Origin: Hyphochytrium catenoides
Taxonomy: Eukaryota > Sar > Hyphochytriomycetes > Hyphochytriales > Hyphochytriaceae
DNA: 64,000 bases
Direction: 5' to 3'
NCBI GenBank assembly: GCA_900088475.1
Contig: FLMG01002493.1
Span: 1 to 64,000 of the forward strand
Shown: piece by piece, positions 30,118 through 42,112 of the stretch
Layout: the number at the start of each line of letters is the position of its first letter
Position numbering within the stretch: the first letter of the stretch is position 1
Notes under the pieces: generated by a model
Told to the model about the DNA's origin: nothing
Seen by the model: only the letters and a program-made list of their open reading frames with translations
Database searches by the model: none
Program-made: the position numbers and the translations under genes

Positions 30118-32774
30118 ATGGGAGGCGGCGTCTCCAAAGTCTTAGTTCAGCAATATGAGTTTGCCTGCGATGCAACGGTAAAGAAGTATCTAGAAGCCCT
30201 GCAGCTGACCCACCGCCAGGGCCTTCTCTTCTACCAGCTCTTTGCGCAGATAGACCGTGACCATTCAAACTCCGTCGATCTCAGGGAGGTTTACAGCCAT
30301 TTCAACATTGAGCGCAGCGTCTTCACGGACATCGCTTTAGGAGTTTTTAAGGGTGGAGACGGCGGTGGGGATAGAGAGGTCAGATTTCATGACTTCTTCG
30401 TTGCGATCTGGAACTATTGTACTGTGACCAATAGACAGTTGAAGATGATGATCTTCTCCGTCTTTGACGATAGCGGGGATGGAACGCTAGAGAAAGCAGA
30501 GTTCGATGCCCTTGTTCGCATGCTGTTCAACGTTGATCAGCTGGATGGAAGGCTGAAGGACATCATAGAGGAAGCTGATAAAGATGGAAGTGGATCACTC
30601 TCATTTGATGAATTCTGTGCTATCACTGACAAGCATCCAGAGGTGTTGGACCCTGCTTTTAAGCTGCAGAAGACATTTCTCCTTTGCTGTCTTACTCCTG
30701 AACAATGGGAAGTGGAGAAGCAGAAAAGGGCTACTTTGTGGTCTGACAAGTCGATTGAAGAGATTATAGCGAAAGCCGTAAAGAGGAAGGAAAAAGAGAA
30801 AGAGAAGGCCGAGCAGCGGAAGTCTAAGGATGAAAATGAAAGAAAGAATCGCGTCGCCCTGAGAGAGGAAACTAAAAGAAAGCGCCAGGTAAGAAGTGGC
30901 TAGTAAACTACGGCTTTTGATCGTTTGTCCCCATTCATAGCTTCTTACTCTCTTCTTCTTCCTTCCTCTCCACTGCGACTTGATGATGATTGGAAACTTG
31001 CCTCTCTTCTGAACTGATCTCTTTTCTCTCCTCGGGAGGATCGTACAATGCAGTTTCTCTATCATACTCTGCCTTCCCAACCCTTTCAGCTCTTTAATGT
31101 TCTGACTACTTCGCAGTCGACAACTACTCCGTCTTTCTTTTCTTCAAAGTAGCTCCTCACCGACCCTTATGTGTACCAATATTAAAGGAGGAGGAAGAAG
31201 AGAAGAAGGTCTTGCTATGGGTCACGGAGCATCAAGAGCCCGAACTCCTCACTTACAGGAAAGCGATCGAAGAGCTGGCCGAGGCAAACTACGTCTACAA
31301 CCGCGCCCTAAAGGGAGGGGAGGAAGAGGTTGAAAGAAGCCAACAACCGCCAAGCTCTTCAAGCCTCAACAGCAATAATAATCAACAAGAGTTAGAACAG
31401 GAGCAGCAAAAAGAGAAATCTGCAGAGGAGGTTGGTCGAGAAACAAGGAGGAGGGAGCAGGTGAATCTTGACATGTTGCAGCTCAAGGTAGCGGTAACTT
31501 TGCGTCAAAATGCCGTCGACTTAGCTCTTAAGGTCTTGGAGACAAAGTGGAAGGAAGGGGAGGAGAAAGAAGTCCCTAAGGTTCGAGAGGAGGCCGCTGA
31601 CAAAGCACTGATGGCGATAAGCGCGGACGAGAGCCTTGCTAAATCTCTGGAGAGCGAAGCCAAGAAGATGATTTGGACGTAAGACCACGAGATGAGACAG
31701 AAGCAAGATAGGCTTATTAGGAGAGAGACATGCAGAAGCCAAGGAACACCTGGCCGCTTTTTGTTTGTCTCCTCTGCTTTATCTCTCTAATGCTGGGGAA
31801 GTCATCTTTATGTCTCATGGGTCCATAGTGTCTCGGCCCTTGCCCAGAGAGAGCACTCTATATTTCGCTTGCTTATCTCTGCATCATATTTCTTTTGCTG
31901 CCTCCTTTGCTGACCCAGGTATAAGAACGTTATGAAACGTCCCCCACCTACGTGGGACGAGGCTTTGGAAATGGTGGAAGAAGAGTTCTGTGAGAAGAAG
32001 GCGACAGAAGCAGAAAAGAAATGCAGAGACAAATGGAGGGACTGCCGCCAATATCTAGAGAAAGATGTGAACCGAATCAGGAAAACGGTAGTTGAGAGGC
32101 ATAGGAAGAAGGAAGAAGAGGACAGGAAAGCAGAAGAGGACAAAAGGAAGAAGCAGGAAGAAGAGGAACGGAAGAAGGCCCAAGAAGCAGTCCTCATAGC
32201 GTCTGCCGCCTCTGAGGAGACGGGAGACCAAGGTAGCACCACCGAGAAGCACCTGCAACAGGTACCACTTGCCTCCGGCCAGTCTTTCTCTTGCAGTCTT
32301 CCTTTCAAGCTCTGCTTCAGCCGTCTTCCGCTATATCCGTTGTGGTCGGCGTGACTCTGCTCTTGTCCAGATCTATTTGTTACCCCTCAGCTTCCTATCG
32401 GCAACTCTGGGCATCCGGTTCTAACTCGTTCCCTCTTTTCTCAATATAAATAGCAGGGGGCGCTGTTGACCACAGCCTTTATCCCTCCGCCCCCACCGCC
32501 TTATGTGCGCCCTCCTGCTGGAGATGTGCCTTCTGAAGTAGAGCCATACAGAGATCAGGAAGGTCGCCTTTGGTTAAAGAGGAAGGATCCTTCTTCTTCC
32601 CGCTTCTACTTTCACTGCCCACATTCTGGACAACAGCAGTGGGAGATGCCTGAGGGCCTTGCCCCAGCAACCGACATTGGAAGGGTGACAGAAATTATTG
32701 AGGAGCAAGGGTTACGAGGCTCAAGTGAGACCATACGTGAGACCGCAGAAGCTGAAAGTGATAAAGGAGTATGA
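30118..32774 (+). CDS. EF-hand calcium-binding protein with coiled coil and WW-like domain
   Basis: Four exons (30118-30888, 31188-31678, 31919-32261, about 32457-32774) join in phase to ~640 residues. The start MGGGVSK fits an N-myristoylation signal (Gly2, Ser6). Residues 1-195 form a calcineurin-B/recoverin-like four-EF-hand module. Loop 1 (DRDHSNSVDLRE), loop 3 (DDSGDGTLEKAE) and loop 4 (DKDGSGSLSFDE) have canonical calcium ligands; loop 2 (GGDGGGDREVRF) is degenerate. A long charged helical region follows, rich in Lys, Glu and Arg. The last exon has a proline run with a PPPY motif, then a WW-like domain (LWLKRKDPSSSRFYFHCP, then QQQWEMPEG). The fusion suggests a membrane-tethered calcium sensor with a protein-binding tail. 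I know no characterised protein with this order. It converges with the Aquarius gene, 143 bp apart. Confidence 0.85.
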
Positions 32775-32917
32775 GATGAGCAATCTGGCCAAAAGCAACT
32801 GGAGAAACAACGAGCTCGTGGTGCTTGGCATTAGAGCCTTTAGGATTATATATACACTACGGCATCAATGACGGGAAGCACGGTTGCAATACAGGGACTC
32901 AGAAGTAAGCCTGAGCA

Positions 32918-35900
32918 CTACTGACGCGCCTGTGCCATTTGATGGACGAGTATCCCTGCTTGAGTGACATTCTCCACTTCATAGAGAGATGGAGGGACCT
33001 GCTGCGCATCGCGTTCCGTCTAAGGACAGAGCAGGATGTTAGACGAATGTAGAGAGAAGAGACGGAGCAGGTGTCAATGAAGCTAAATGACTTGAGTTGG
33101 CGTCAAGAAAGCATAAAATCACAGATAAGTACGACCCTACAACCAGAGGGCAGCGAGCCCTTTCTTGGTCCTTATGGCATTCAGCGAAAATATAGCCTTA
33201 CCGGGTGGTTTTCTCCGAGGACAAGCTGTAGCTTAGTAGGTCTGCTAGTAAGCACTTTGAATGCGGGAGTGAGCTCCTGACACCGCGCAAAGAGGTTGAG
33301 GCGCCCGAAGATATAGAGACCAAGCCGCGCGCGGGACATGGCAACAATGAGACGCCGGACATCTCTGGAGAATTAATAAGAGGGGCATCAGTACCCACGT
33401 ATCTTAAATATTCTGTACTTTGGAGCTCGCTGTCATTGTTATAGTAGTTCACCCCATGTCTAACCCTTGGAACCTAGCCGTGCAACGCTCCCTGCAGCTC
33501 CACCTAAAGTCCCTTCCCACCTGCTACCTACACGACCGCAGCCTCTTGCTCATCCGCGTCGAGAATGTTTCCATAGTAAATTTACTTTGGCTGTGTCCTT
33601 TTCTCTCCGTTCTAACTCTCCTACCTGAGATGACCAACGGATCGGGTCCTGACCAATGAGAGGAGGATGTAGTCGTTCTGTTGACCCTGATATCTATCGA
33701 CAGTGGTCACTTTGGATGGAAGGCCAAACATGGGGAAAGGGGCGCATCTGCATTCGGTTATGGCGATGAGTAGAGATGTTCAGTTAAGTTGCAGCGGTGT
33801 TAAGTCCACAGAGTTATGGATACGAGAGGAGATAGGCTTGAAGTGACAGTCAAGAAGGCAAGGGTAAGCGTTGTTGAAGCATTGAGAGTGTATGGACTGG
33901 CTGATGAGGACCGCACCTTCTGTTTAGAACATCGCGGATGAGGTGTTTTTGACCGTTGTAGGTAGAGAGAATGGCGATCTTCTCTTTTGGATAACCCATC
34001 AACCGCATCAACTGGTACACGGCCACCACATATTCCGCCTCACCAAGATTTTGATAGAAATATGGAGAAGGCGTAAACTCTCCTTTGCCTTCGAAATCCT
34101 CGACATTGATGAACTGAAAGTCGTACGCAAACCCAGCATTGGCCTACGGTAACCAGAAGAATATCACAGTCATAAAAAGAAAAAGTCATGAGGGGAGTGC
34201 CATCCAAGAAACAAATGACGCTCGTAACCGGGATCACAGAGCTCTTTTAGGCGCCCACTCAAGCAACGCAGCGATCACCACCATAGATAAGGTGTGAGTT
34301 TAAAGAACTCTGAAGCGGACGACATTGCGAGATTCGTTGCTACCTTTTTATACACAGTTTCCTGCAACACATTCGGCAGGTCGCTAAGGTTTTTATATCG
34401 CCAGTTATAGAGCCGACTGAGAGTAGGTCGAGCACGACCTTGGGCATCCAGTTGAATGGCAGGAACCCCTAGACGAATGAATCTAGAGTCGAGGAATAGG
34501 AGAGAGCGACAATGCCGGCAAAGGTAAATGAGAATTGATCATGATCACTGAGGACAAGAGCTATAGGGTCACATAAGAACGTAGATAGTGGGCAGATCAA
34601 GATCGAAACATCCTAGAAGCAGCCACTAGACCATAATGTAGGCTTCGGTAATAGCTTGACGAACAGGTCGTCATGGATAAGCCGCCAGGGCTTTCTAAGG
34701 ATGGATGAAGGTAAAGAGCAACCAACGAACCTTGAAAATAAACTCTGGTCAAGATGTCCGTATTTGCGGAATGCCTCGTTCTTCACAACTGGAGGGAGCT
34801 GATGGTGATCTCCTATCAGAACCACTCTCTTCAGCCGTCCTGTGCCCCCGGCGCCTCCTCCTCCAGCTCCTTGTCCGACGCCCTCAATCTCCTGGAGCAC
34901 TAGCGGGATGAAAGTTTCTATCTCTAGCACTTGGGCTGCCTCTTCCATGACAATATTGTCATATTTGAAACCCAGAGCCACAAGTTTGCTGCGAATAAGT
35001 GCCGCATGGGTGCAGGTAAGGGCGACAATCCGTGCCTGGTGGAGGTTGCAGTCAATTCACAGAATACGGGAATTGGAGAATAGGGGAAGGGAGAAGGAAC
35101 CGAAGCGGAGAGCGAGCGAGCGAGTGAGATCAAGGTCATTCGAGTTAATCATCAAGAGACACAATGGCTGCAACGAGAAAAGGACTCTCAAACCCCCAGT
35201 AGAGATGCCATGGCACAAGGTGCAATATGCATTGCTAGAAACACCTGCATAATCATCGCACCTGCTTCGTAAGGAGATAATCGCCTCGCTGCGTGTGAGT
35301 CCTCAACACCTCGAACGCACGGTAGTCCTCTAGCTCTTTAAAGAGCGAGTCAAGATACCGGAAGCAACCCTATAAGGAAAGGTAGCTGTGAGTGGCACGC
35401 CATGAGAGCAGTTGAAGTCATGAATGCTGAAGCATTAGTACTCATAGCAGATTGTGCTACGTAACAAGCTCCGTAAGCCTGCCCGCAGAGGATTAATAAT
35501 CTACCCGTGAGAAGGGCAAAGATATATATGTTGGAGCCGCAAAGATGCGGGGTCCAACCTAGAGGAAGGAATGAGGTCTAGCATCAAGGTTAAGGAACCA
35601 GTACAACCTTGGCTGCTTCTAGGTCCTTCTCAAAATCCCCAACGAAAATGGGTGACTCCGTCTGGAAATAGGCAGCAAAGGGAAAGTTCTCTCGCACCCA
35701 GTTGGGACTACGATCCCTGTCACTTGCTTGTTAGCTGTCTTCCCTGTGCACGGTGAACAGCGTCCTGTCGTCTCTCCCCTTGATACTCTCTCTCTCTCTC
35801 TTTTTTGTCTCTCTCTCTCTCTCTTCCCAATCTCACCCTCCCCTCGTTCTTGAGAGGTCATCCGCTGTCTGATCGTCCGTCTTCGTCTCACTTTGTATCT

Positions 35901-38900
35901 TTCTAGCTTTGTCTTTCGTTGACCCTCTCACCTCCTTCCATACAGTCTACGAGCATGGCCCGCCGAAACTCATTTCTCTTCTCGCACTTACTTGTTCGCC
36001 AGGCCTTTGACTTTGAGCTCGAACTCTTCTATTCTAGAGACAATGTGGTAGAGGTGAAAGTAGCCTGCGGTCTCACATGTGTACCCAACGTCACCAGTGA
36101 TTCCTAGGCTGCCAGCCAGGTGTCCAACTTGTTCTAACAGCTCCAATCGGCGGGCCAAAGTGTACTGTAGAGGAAACCAAGCAAACAGATTAGTAATATA
36201 GACGAAGCAGAGTCACTCTCGGCCTATGATGTTCTGGCTGCTGCTTCAATCGTAGGATGGATAGGCATATCCGAGTGCACGGCATCAAAGCGCTACCTGT
36301 ACTCTTCCCCACTTGCTGAAATCTCCAGCTGATCCTAGATCCTTCTGTCCGGATCCTACCAGCGTCAAGGCGTGAGAGCACTGATGGTTACAGGGATTAA
36401 GTCTACTAACCCTCAGACCACGAAAGACTGAAACCAAGAAAGTGGTCCAGATTACAACGCCGACGTTCTTACCTAGACGCAGCAGATGTCTCTGCTCTAT
36501 GTCCATTTGTACAATCTTGTCGAAGAGATCATTCAGAGCTTGGTTGCTATGAGTCACTATGAGCGTACGTTGGGACGGGTAGTTGTGATAAAGGTTTGCT
36601 ATAATTTGCACCGCCACATCCGTCTTTCCCGTTCCTGGCGGACCGACTACCGTCGTGAGTCCTGGGCTTAGGCCAGAACGAATAGCCTCTACCTGTGCTG
36701 GCGTAAATCGGACCTATGGACCACGGAATGTTAATGAGCAATGAGAGAAGGAAACCAAAGAGACTTCAACTCAGTCACTAACAAAATGAACGTCGGCAAC
36801 GTTGTGGTCAGCTCGAGGACACTGATTATTGCGGTGCTTGATGTGGTCGGTGTTCCTCTTGCACAGACCAATAGAAGGACAATAGACATTCACAGGCATA
36901 CCTTTAACCTGTCCTCCTTGTGTATTTGATACGGTCCCATGTTCAGTCGAGAGTATGGGAAAACCCTAAGGAGTTCCTGTTCATTCCCTCTAGGCCGTCG
37001 GAACTCCAAGCGGTATGGAGGAAGAGGATCTTCCAGAAGCTGTCAAAGAACGATGTTATGAATGGAGAGAGTGTGGAGCGAAGATCCATCAGTCAAACTT
37101 CAAGTTAAAAAGAGCCCAGAGCTCGTCTCGAGGAGGGTAAAGGCTAATTGATAGTCTAACGCGCATTAGTAGGGATAAGGAAATGACGTCCAAGAAAGAA
37201 AAGGTCAGAGTAGCGAGCATGTCCTTTGGGGCTCTTAAAAGCTTACAGGTCTTTCTGTCTTTGGATCAAGGAATTCAATGGCTAAAGAGGGGAAGGAAGC
37301 GCGTAGGTGTTTGGCATCAATGAAGGTATTCCTGAAGTCCACAGCAGCCGCTCTTGTAGGAAGATTCTGATAAGATGCAGCCGAAGGATCTCCGTATCCT
37401 AGAAATACGTCGTGAAGCCACACCGGTACTGCTTTGTCCACTGCTGTCACGTTCATAAGGTCCCTGCAAAGAAAAATTGAAGAGGGTTCACGAGTGGTGA
37501 GTGGTGCTGATTCCGCAATGGTCTTTAGAGACTATCGGTAAAATAGGAATAAATGCACGCGACAGAAACCTCAAGGATCCGACAGACGGGGGGCACACGA
37601 GTACAAGGAGCACACAGTCATGTGTGACGCAGAGCTTTCCTACTATCTACTAAGCCGCCTTTCGTACCTTATGGTCTCAAGAATGCCTTTAAAGTTGTTC
37701 TCCTTCTTCTTTCTTCTAATTATGATGTTCAGTCCATCGTAGACGTCACTCCCATCCTCCAGATCCTTCTGATACTGCGCAGCGTCCAGCCGCACGCGAA
37801 CTGTTCGAGCGGTCCCTCTCTTACGAAGCTTTTCCCTGTCCATATCTCCTCTATCTTCTCTGCCTGAAGGGTCGTTCATGACGTTCCCTGCCTCATCTCT
37901 AAGCTCGTAAACCTGGCGGTGTCATTTGGGACAGACGGAAGAACGTAGACAACGACGCCAAGGGTAGAGCAGTAATTGCATCAATCAGTCGCCTAATTGC
38001 TAAGCTAGAAAAGCTTAAGAGAGTGTATCAGCCTTACCTCCGCTCCTCGAACAGATATCACTCCATACTTCTCCGGAAAGAAATGATCATCCCCCGACCT
38101 GGTCACCCAATGTTAGAGTCAACCAATCTCGGCGAAAGGTTCTCGAAGGAGGAGAGGTGACACTGCAGCGTCAAAGATAGCGAGGGACTAAAGAAAGATG
38201 TCTAACCTATCATCAGGCTTCGGAGGTGTGGATGGCGGTTTGATCGTCAAGAGGAAAATGACATCATGTTCCCTAAACTCATCCCAGTCGCGGATTAGGT
38301 CCGCGCCATAGTGGGCGAGGCTGTACTTGATCTCCGCCTTGACACTCGAGGGCTTTGACTCTCCGATCCGAGGCTTAGCCACTTCAATAATGGAGAAGGA
38401 GGAGAGGGGACAAGCCATGCGCGCCCAACCTGCCGTCAAGAAAGAAGCCAGTGGCAATCGACAGAGCAATCAGGCTGTAAGCGTCTTACAATGGAGGGCG
38501 AAGGGACAGGAGTGAGGTAGCAGAGAGCACTCCTTAGATATTAACAGATTCGCAGCTTCTCGTACCTCTAAAGACCGTGCGACCATCCAAGTCCCTGTTA
38601 GCGGACAAACGTCTAACTGCATCCATTATGTCTTCCTTGATCTCATAGGCGGACTCCAAGCGATAGAGGTTGAAGGATCGCAGCAAATAGTCATAGAAAG
38701 TCAGGAACTGCAAGTTAAGCTTAGGAAGCGCAAGAACGGATTGACCGTCATACTGCGAGAGAGATGACAGCTTTTCATCCCAAAGGAAGTCTTCAGATGG
38801 GAATAGAGGAAGTCGATTAATCGCCTCTGTCTGCGATATTCTCTTCTCATGTGACGCGACTATGAGCTCAAGGAGAAATTCCTTGCTATAGTTCATCTTC

Positions 38901-40608
38901 TCTCCGTCCTCCTGAACAGGTTCTTCATGGTCCGGCTGAGATTCTATAAGATGTAACTTCTCGCAAAGGGCTCTTAATTCCACCTGTCCCAGCTGCTGGA
39001 AGTAGGAACGCAACGACTCTCTGGAGCTCACCGAGCCCGCACTTTTCATCACAAAATCTTTCAACTCTCCCGACTCTCCCGAAGCAGAAATCTGCTTGAA
39101 AACCAGGCCTTGAAGAGCCATAATTCGGTTGTAATGCCGAGCTTTCACCTCGTTAGGCGTCAGTGGCTGTCCTGTCTGGTCATTGATCTCAAAATCCTGA
39201 TAGAACTTTAGCATTTCCACTAAGTCGCGGAATAGCTTGCCTTCAGGTCTTTTGCCCATTTCCGATAGTCTGCAATGGACTACGACATGCATATCGTCCA
39301 GTAAAGCACGGAGAAAGCGCCGGGTAGGTAGCTGGGACACCAGATCGATCGACAGTTCTAAGAATCTTTCTATGTACCGCACCATATCTGGATCTAGAGG
39401 CGTGCTAAGGTCGCCTGAGATCTGTTTCACGGTGCGAACGAAATGCTTTATAAGAGACGGGATAAGCGTTGACGTATAGGCATCAATGCCATCCGACTCT
39501 TTTTTCTTCTCCGCAGTTGAGGCCTCGTTATTGCCCTTTCTCTTTTTGGCGGTTGGCTTTTCTTCGGCAGTCTCTCTTTCCCTTCCCAATAGTTGCTGCC
39601 AATGACGACGCAGAGTCGGATAGTCTCTCAACTCATCTCTTCGACGTCCAGATGAGAGATTTTTCCACAAGGCAAGAGACACAACCCTGAGAAAGCAATT
39701 GCGCACCATATCCTGCTCCAAGGACTGGAAGCAGTTCGTGAGGAAGAGCGTCAGGGAAGCTCTTTGGCTCCAGTTGAGCTTTTCACTCTCCTCTAAGACC
39801 TTGAATAGCTGCAGAACAAAGTGGGAGAAGGTCTCCTTATGTTCCTTGAAAGCCTCCCAGACCGGCACTCCCTCTCTGCACGGCAAATGTTAAAGTTGGG
39901 CTCTGTGATGCCAACAATGCAGCACTATTGAGGACTCAAGAGGAAGACGAGAAACAGCAAGCTCGATAAGACGAGCTCTGGAGGCAGCAGTTCTGGAAAG
40001 GTAGAAAGACGAGAGCGGACCATTTGCTATGCTAAGGAGTGTACCTGAATTTTTCGTTCATCATAAGAACCATGCTAAAGATGTGGGAGAACGGTGCCGC
40101 TTCGGAAGGAAAGTGAGGCAAGAGGTAGCTCTCCAGATATGCACTGGCCTCAAGCTTGTTAATTCCACTTGTATTCTGGCCTTTCTCCATAACAGTCTCA
40201 AAGATATCTTGAACGACATCGGACGAAAATGACCCGTCGGTCGGGAAGAGTGATTCTGGGCTCTTCTGCAAGTAGTTTGCGACAGTGGAGAGTGAGTAAC
40301 CACCACAGAGCAGCTACTCCGGGCAAGAGAGGACGATGGAGCCTTACCATTGCAAGCTTCTGTTTTAACGACTTGACTTGCTCTACGATAGGTTTACTAT
40401 GGCTCTTATTTCTCGGGCTAGTGCTCTGTGGTGCAGCCTCTTGTGAAGCTATGACATTGGTGAGAGCCTTCACTTGCTCCACAATGGGCTTGTTATGGCC
40501 GGCTTCGACTGCTTCATCACGCGTAGGGGGAGGGGCAGATTCATCCTTTGCTGCTTTGCCCTTCGGTGTACCCTTTACACCACTGGAACGCCTCTTCTTG
40601 GGAGGCAT
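32918..40608 (-). CDS. AQR: RNA helicase Aquarius (intron-binding protein 160), multi-exon
   Basis: Aquarius is an SF1 helicase of the spliceosome (intron-binding complex) that contacts the intron upstream of the branch site and couples splicing to snoRNP assembly. I followed many exons across 7.7 kb. The start at 40608 reads [13 protein letters not shown], then [11 protein letters not shown] and VLMMNEKFR. The armadillo-like N-domain occupies a long exon (38534-39886; [40 protein letters not shown]). Then come [15 protein letters not shown] and [18 protein letters not shown]. Helicase motifs are intact: Walker [16 protein letters not shown] (36.6 kb), motif [18 protein letters not shown], motif [15 protein letters not shown] (34.8 kb), motif [20 protein letters not shown] and motif [20 protein letters not shown] (33.3 kb). 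The last exon ends [11 protein letters not shown] at 32918. Domain order and length match the ~1,480-residue family. A CT tract at 35786-35825 lies in an intron. Confidence 0.95.
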
Positions 40609-40666
40609 GGTAAAGAAGGCTATTCCAAGCTGCCCCAGCTATAGGGATCAGGAACAGGATCTGTTT

Positions 40667-40882
40667 CTAAGCGCCTAAGCCTCTTGCTTCGGCATACAAG
40701 CTCTTTACGACTTTCAGCAACCCTTGAGGCGAGGGCTTAGGAATACCTTCTTGCTCTTGATTATAAAGCTGAACGAAGGAAGACTTCTTCAGCATCTGAA
40801 CAGAGGTATTACTCGAGCTCCTGTCTCCGAAATGCAGAATCTCAAGAATGAAAATCTTCAGCTCCCACCACAGCATTGTCAA
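40667..40882 (-). CDS. Short hypothetical frame upstream of Aquarius
   Basis: This frame of 71 codons has balanced composition (ILEILHFGDRSSSNTSVQML, then KSLYAEARGLGA before the stop). It ends 58 bases upstream of the Aquarius ATG on the same strand, so it could be a separate small gene, an upstream frame in the Aquarius leader or chance. There is no family resemblance. Confidence 0.2.
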   Translation of the reverse strand: MTMLWWELKIFILEILHFGDRSSSNTSVQMLKKSSFVQLYNQEQEGIPKPSPQGLLKVVKSLYAEARGLGA

Positions 40883-40958
40883 GAAAGATATCTCCGATAG
40901 GGTTCACCTGAACCTGCTATATTCCTTATAATTTCGCTTTTGATAAGGCTTATTATGA

Positions 40959-41600
40959 ATCTCTGCCCTCTACAGTTGCATAGTCATTTCATTCTAGATT
41001 TTCGGGTCTCATTCATTATTTCTTCATAAAGAAAATCTATAGACTTTTACATATCACTTGATAGTACTCCATATAATGCTATCTCCTTGAGGCCTGAACG
41101 TCAGGTATGAGTGATGTCTTCATGATCGATCTCTGCCCCGTGCGCTGTACAGCTGCATAGCCATCTCATTCTAGAGTTCCCGGCCTTGTTATTATCAATT
41201 TGAGACTGTTACATTTTTTAATAAATATTTTGATAGTACTCCGTATAATGTTATCTCCTTGAGGCCTGAACGCTGATATGTTTAGTATGAATCTCTGCCC
41301 TGTACGATGTACAGCTGCATAGTCATGTCATTCTAGAGTTCCGGGCCTCGTTATGATTATCCATTTGAGACTGTTACATTTATTTAGATATTTTAATAGT
41401 ACTCTGTAAATGTTATCTCCTTGAGGCCTGAGCGCCTATGACTGATATGTTTGGTTTGAATATCTGCCCTGTACGCTGTAACAGAATTGTCACTTCATTC
41501 TAGATTTCATCAACTAGAGACTCTTACATAATGTCTAGTACTCCCTATAATCCTGTCTCCTTGGGGCCTGACCTCTACGTATGAAGTGATATGCTGGAAC
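40959..41600. repeat. Tandem array of four diverged ~165-bp units
   Basis: Units start at about 40959, 41129, 41291 and 41460. Each carries the same ordered landmarks: ATCTCTGCCC, TACAGCTGCATAGTCAT (or a variant), CATTCTAGA with TTC-CGGGCC, GAGACTGTTACAT, TAGTACTCCGTATAAT, and ATCTCCTTGAGGCCTGA. The fourth copy is shorter and the most diverged. The units are A+T-richer than the surrounding genes and have no open frame. This is a minisatellite-scale array, not a CRISPR, since the repeats are long and there are no distinct spacers. Confidence 0.85.
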
Positions 41601-42112
41601 GGAAGACAGCGTCCGTTCCTGTCTCATGGCGGTTGTTGATCACTCATAAAAATAGAGAGACCTTCCCAACAACCCCCAACACCCCTGTCCTCGGGAGCGA
41701 AGATCAATCACTCCGCCTTGTTCCCTTCTGTCCCGGCTAAAGTAGGACTGTTGTTCTTCTGCGGAGTGAGAACTATTATGGTCTCAATCTTCGGTGCCAT
41801 CTTCTGACCAACACACATCAGGCCATCGTCCGCCCTTCTCCCCTCCAAAATGTTAGAGCACATTCTCTTTCTTGCCATGAATGGAGTGGTTATAAATTAT
41901 CCAAAAAGTATGGTACAGAGAGTACGTGATGAGGACTACTAACTCTAGATAATGCATTTGCTGTGGCGGCACCATCAGAGACGAGTCCTGAATAAATAGG
42001 CCAATACCATGTCTACAATAGCACAAAAAAGTGTTAAGAGAGCGAGATGGGTCATCATCCCCTGGGTGGCTAGAGATGGGTCATCATCCAATTGGGTGCC
42101 TAGATCCGGGTC

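Larger units (their letters stand above)
40609..42112. other. Intergenic with tandem repeats
   Basis: The region lies upstream of the Aquarius start and downstream of the pseudokinase. Contents are a 71-codon minus-strand frame at 40667-40882 (KKSSFVQLYNQEQEGIPKPS within it, unrecognised) and the 4-copy repeat at 40959-41600. A direct duplication of GATGGGTCATCATCC occurs near 42047 and 42074. No RNA gene could be identified. Confidence 0.5.

Noticed and set aside
40959-41600. CRISPR-like array
   Set aside because: Repeat units are ~165 bp, directly adjacent and diverged, with no short identical repeats or distinct spacers, and the genome is eukaryotic.
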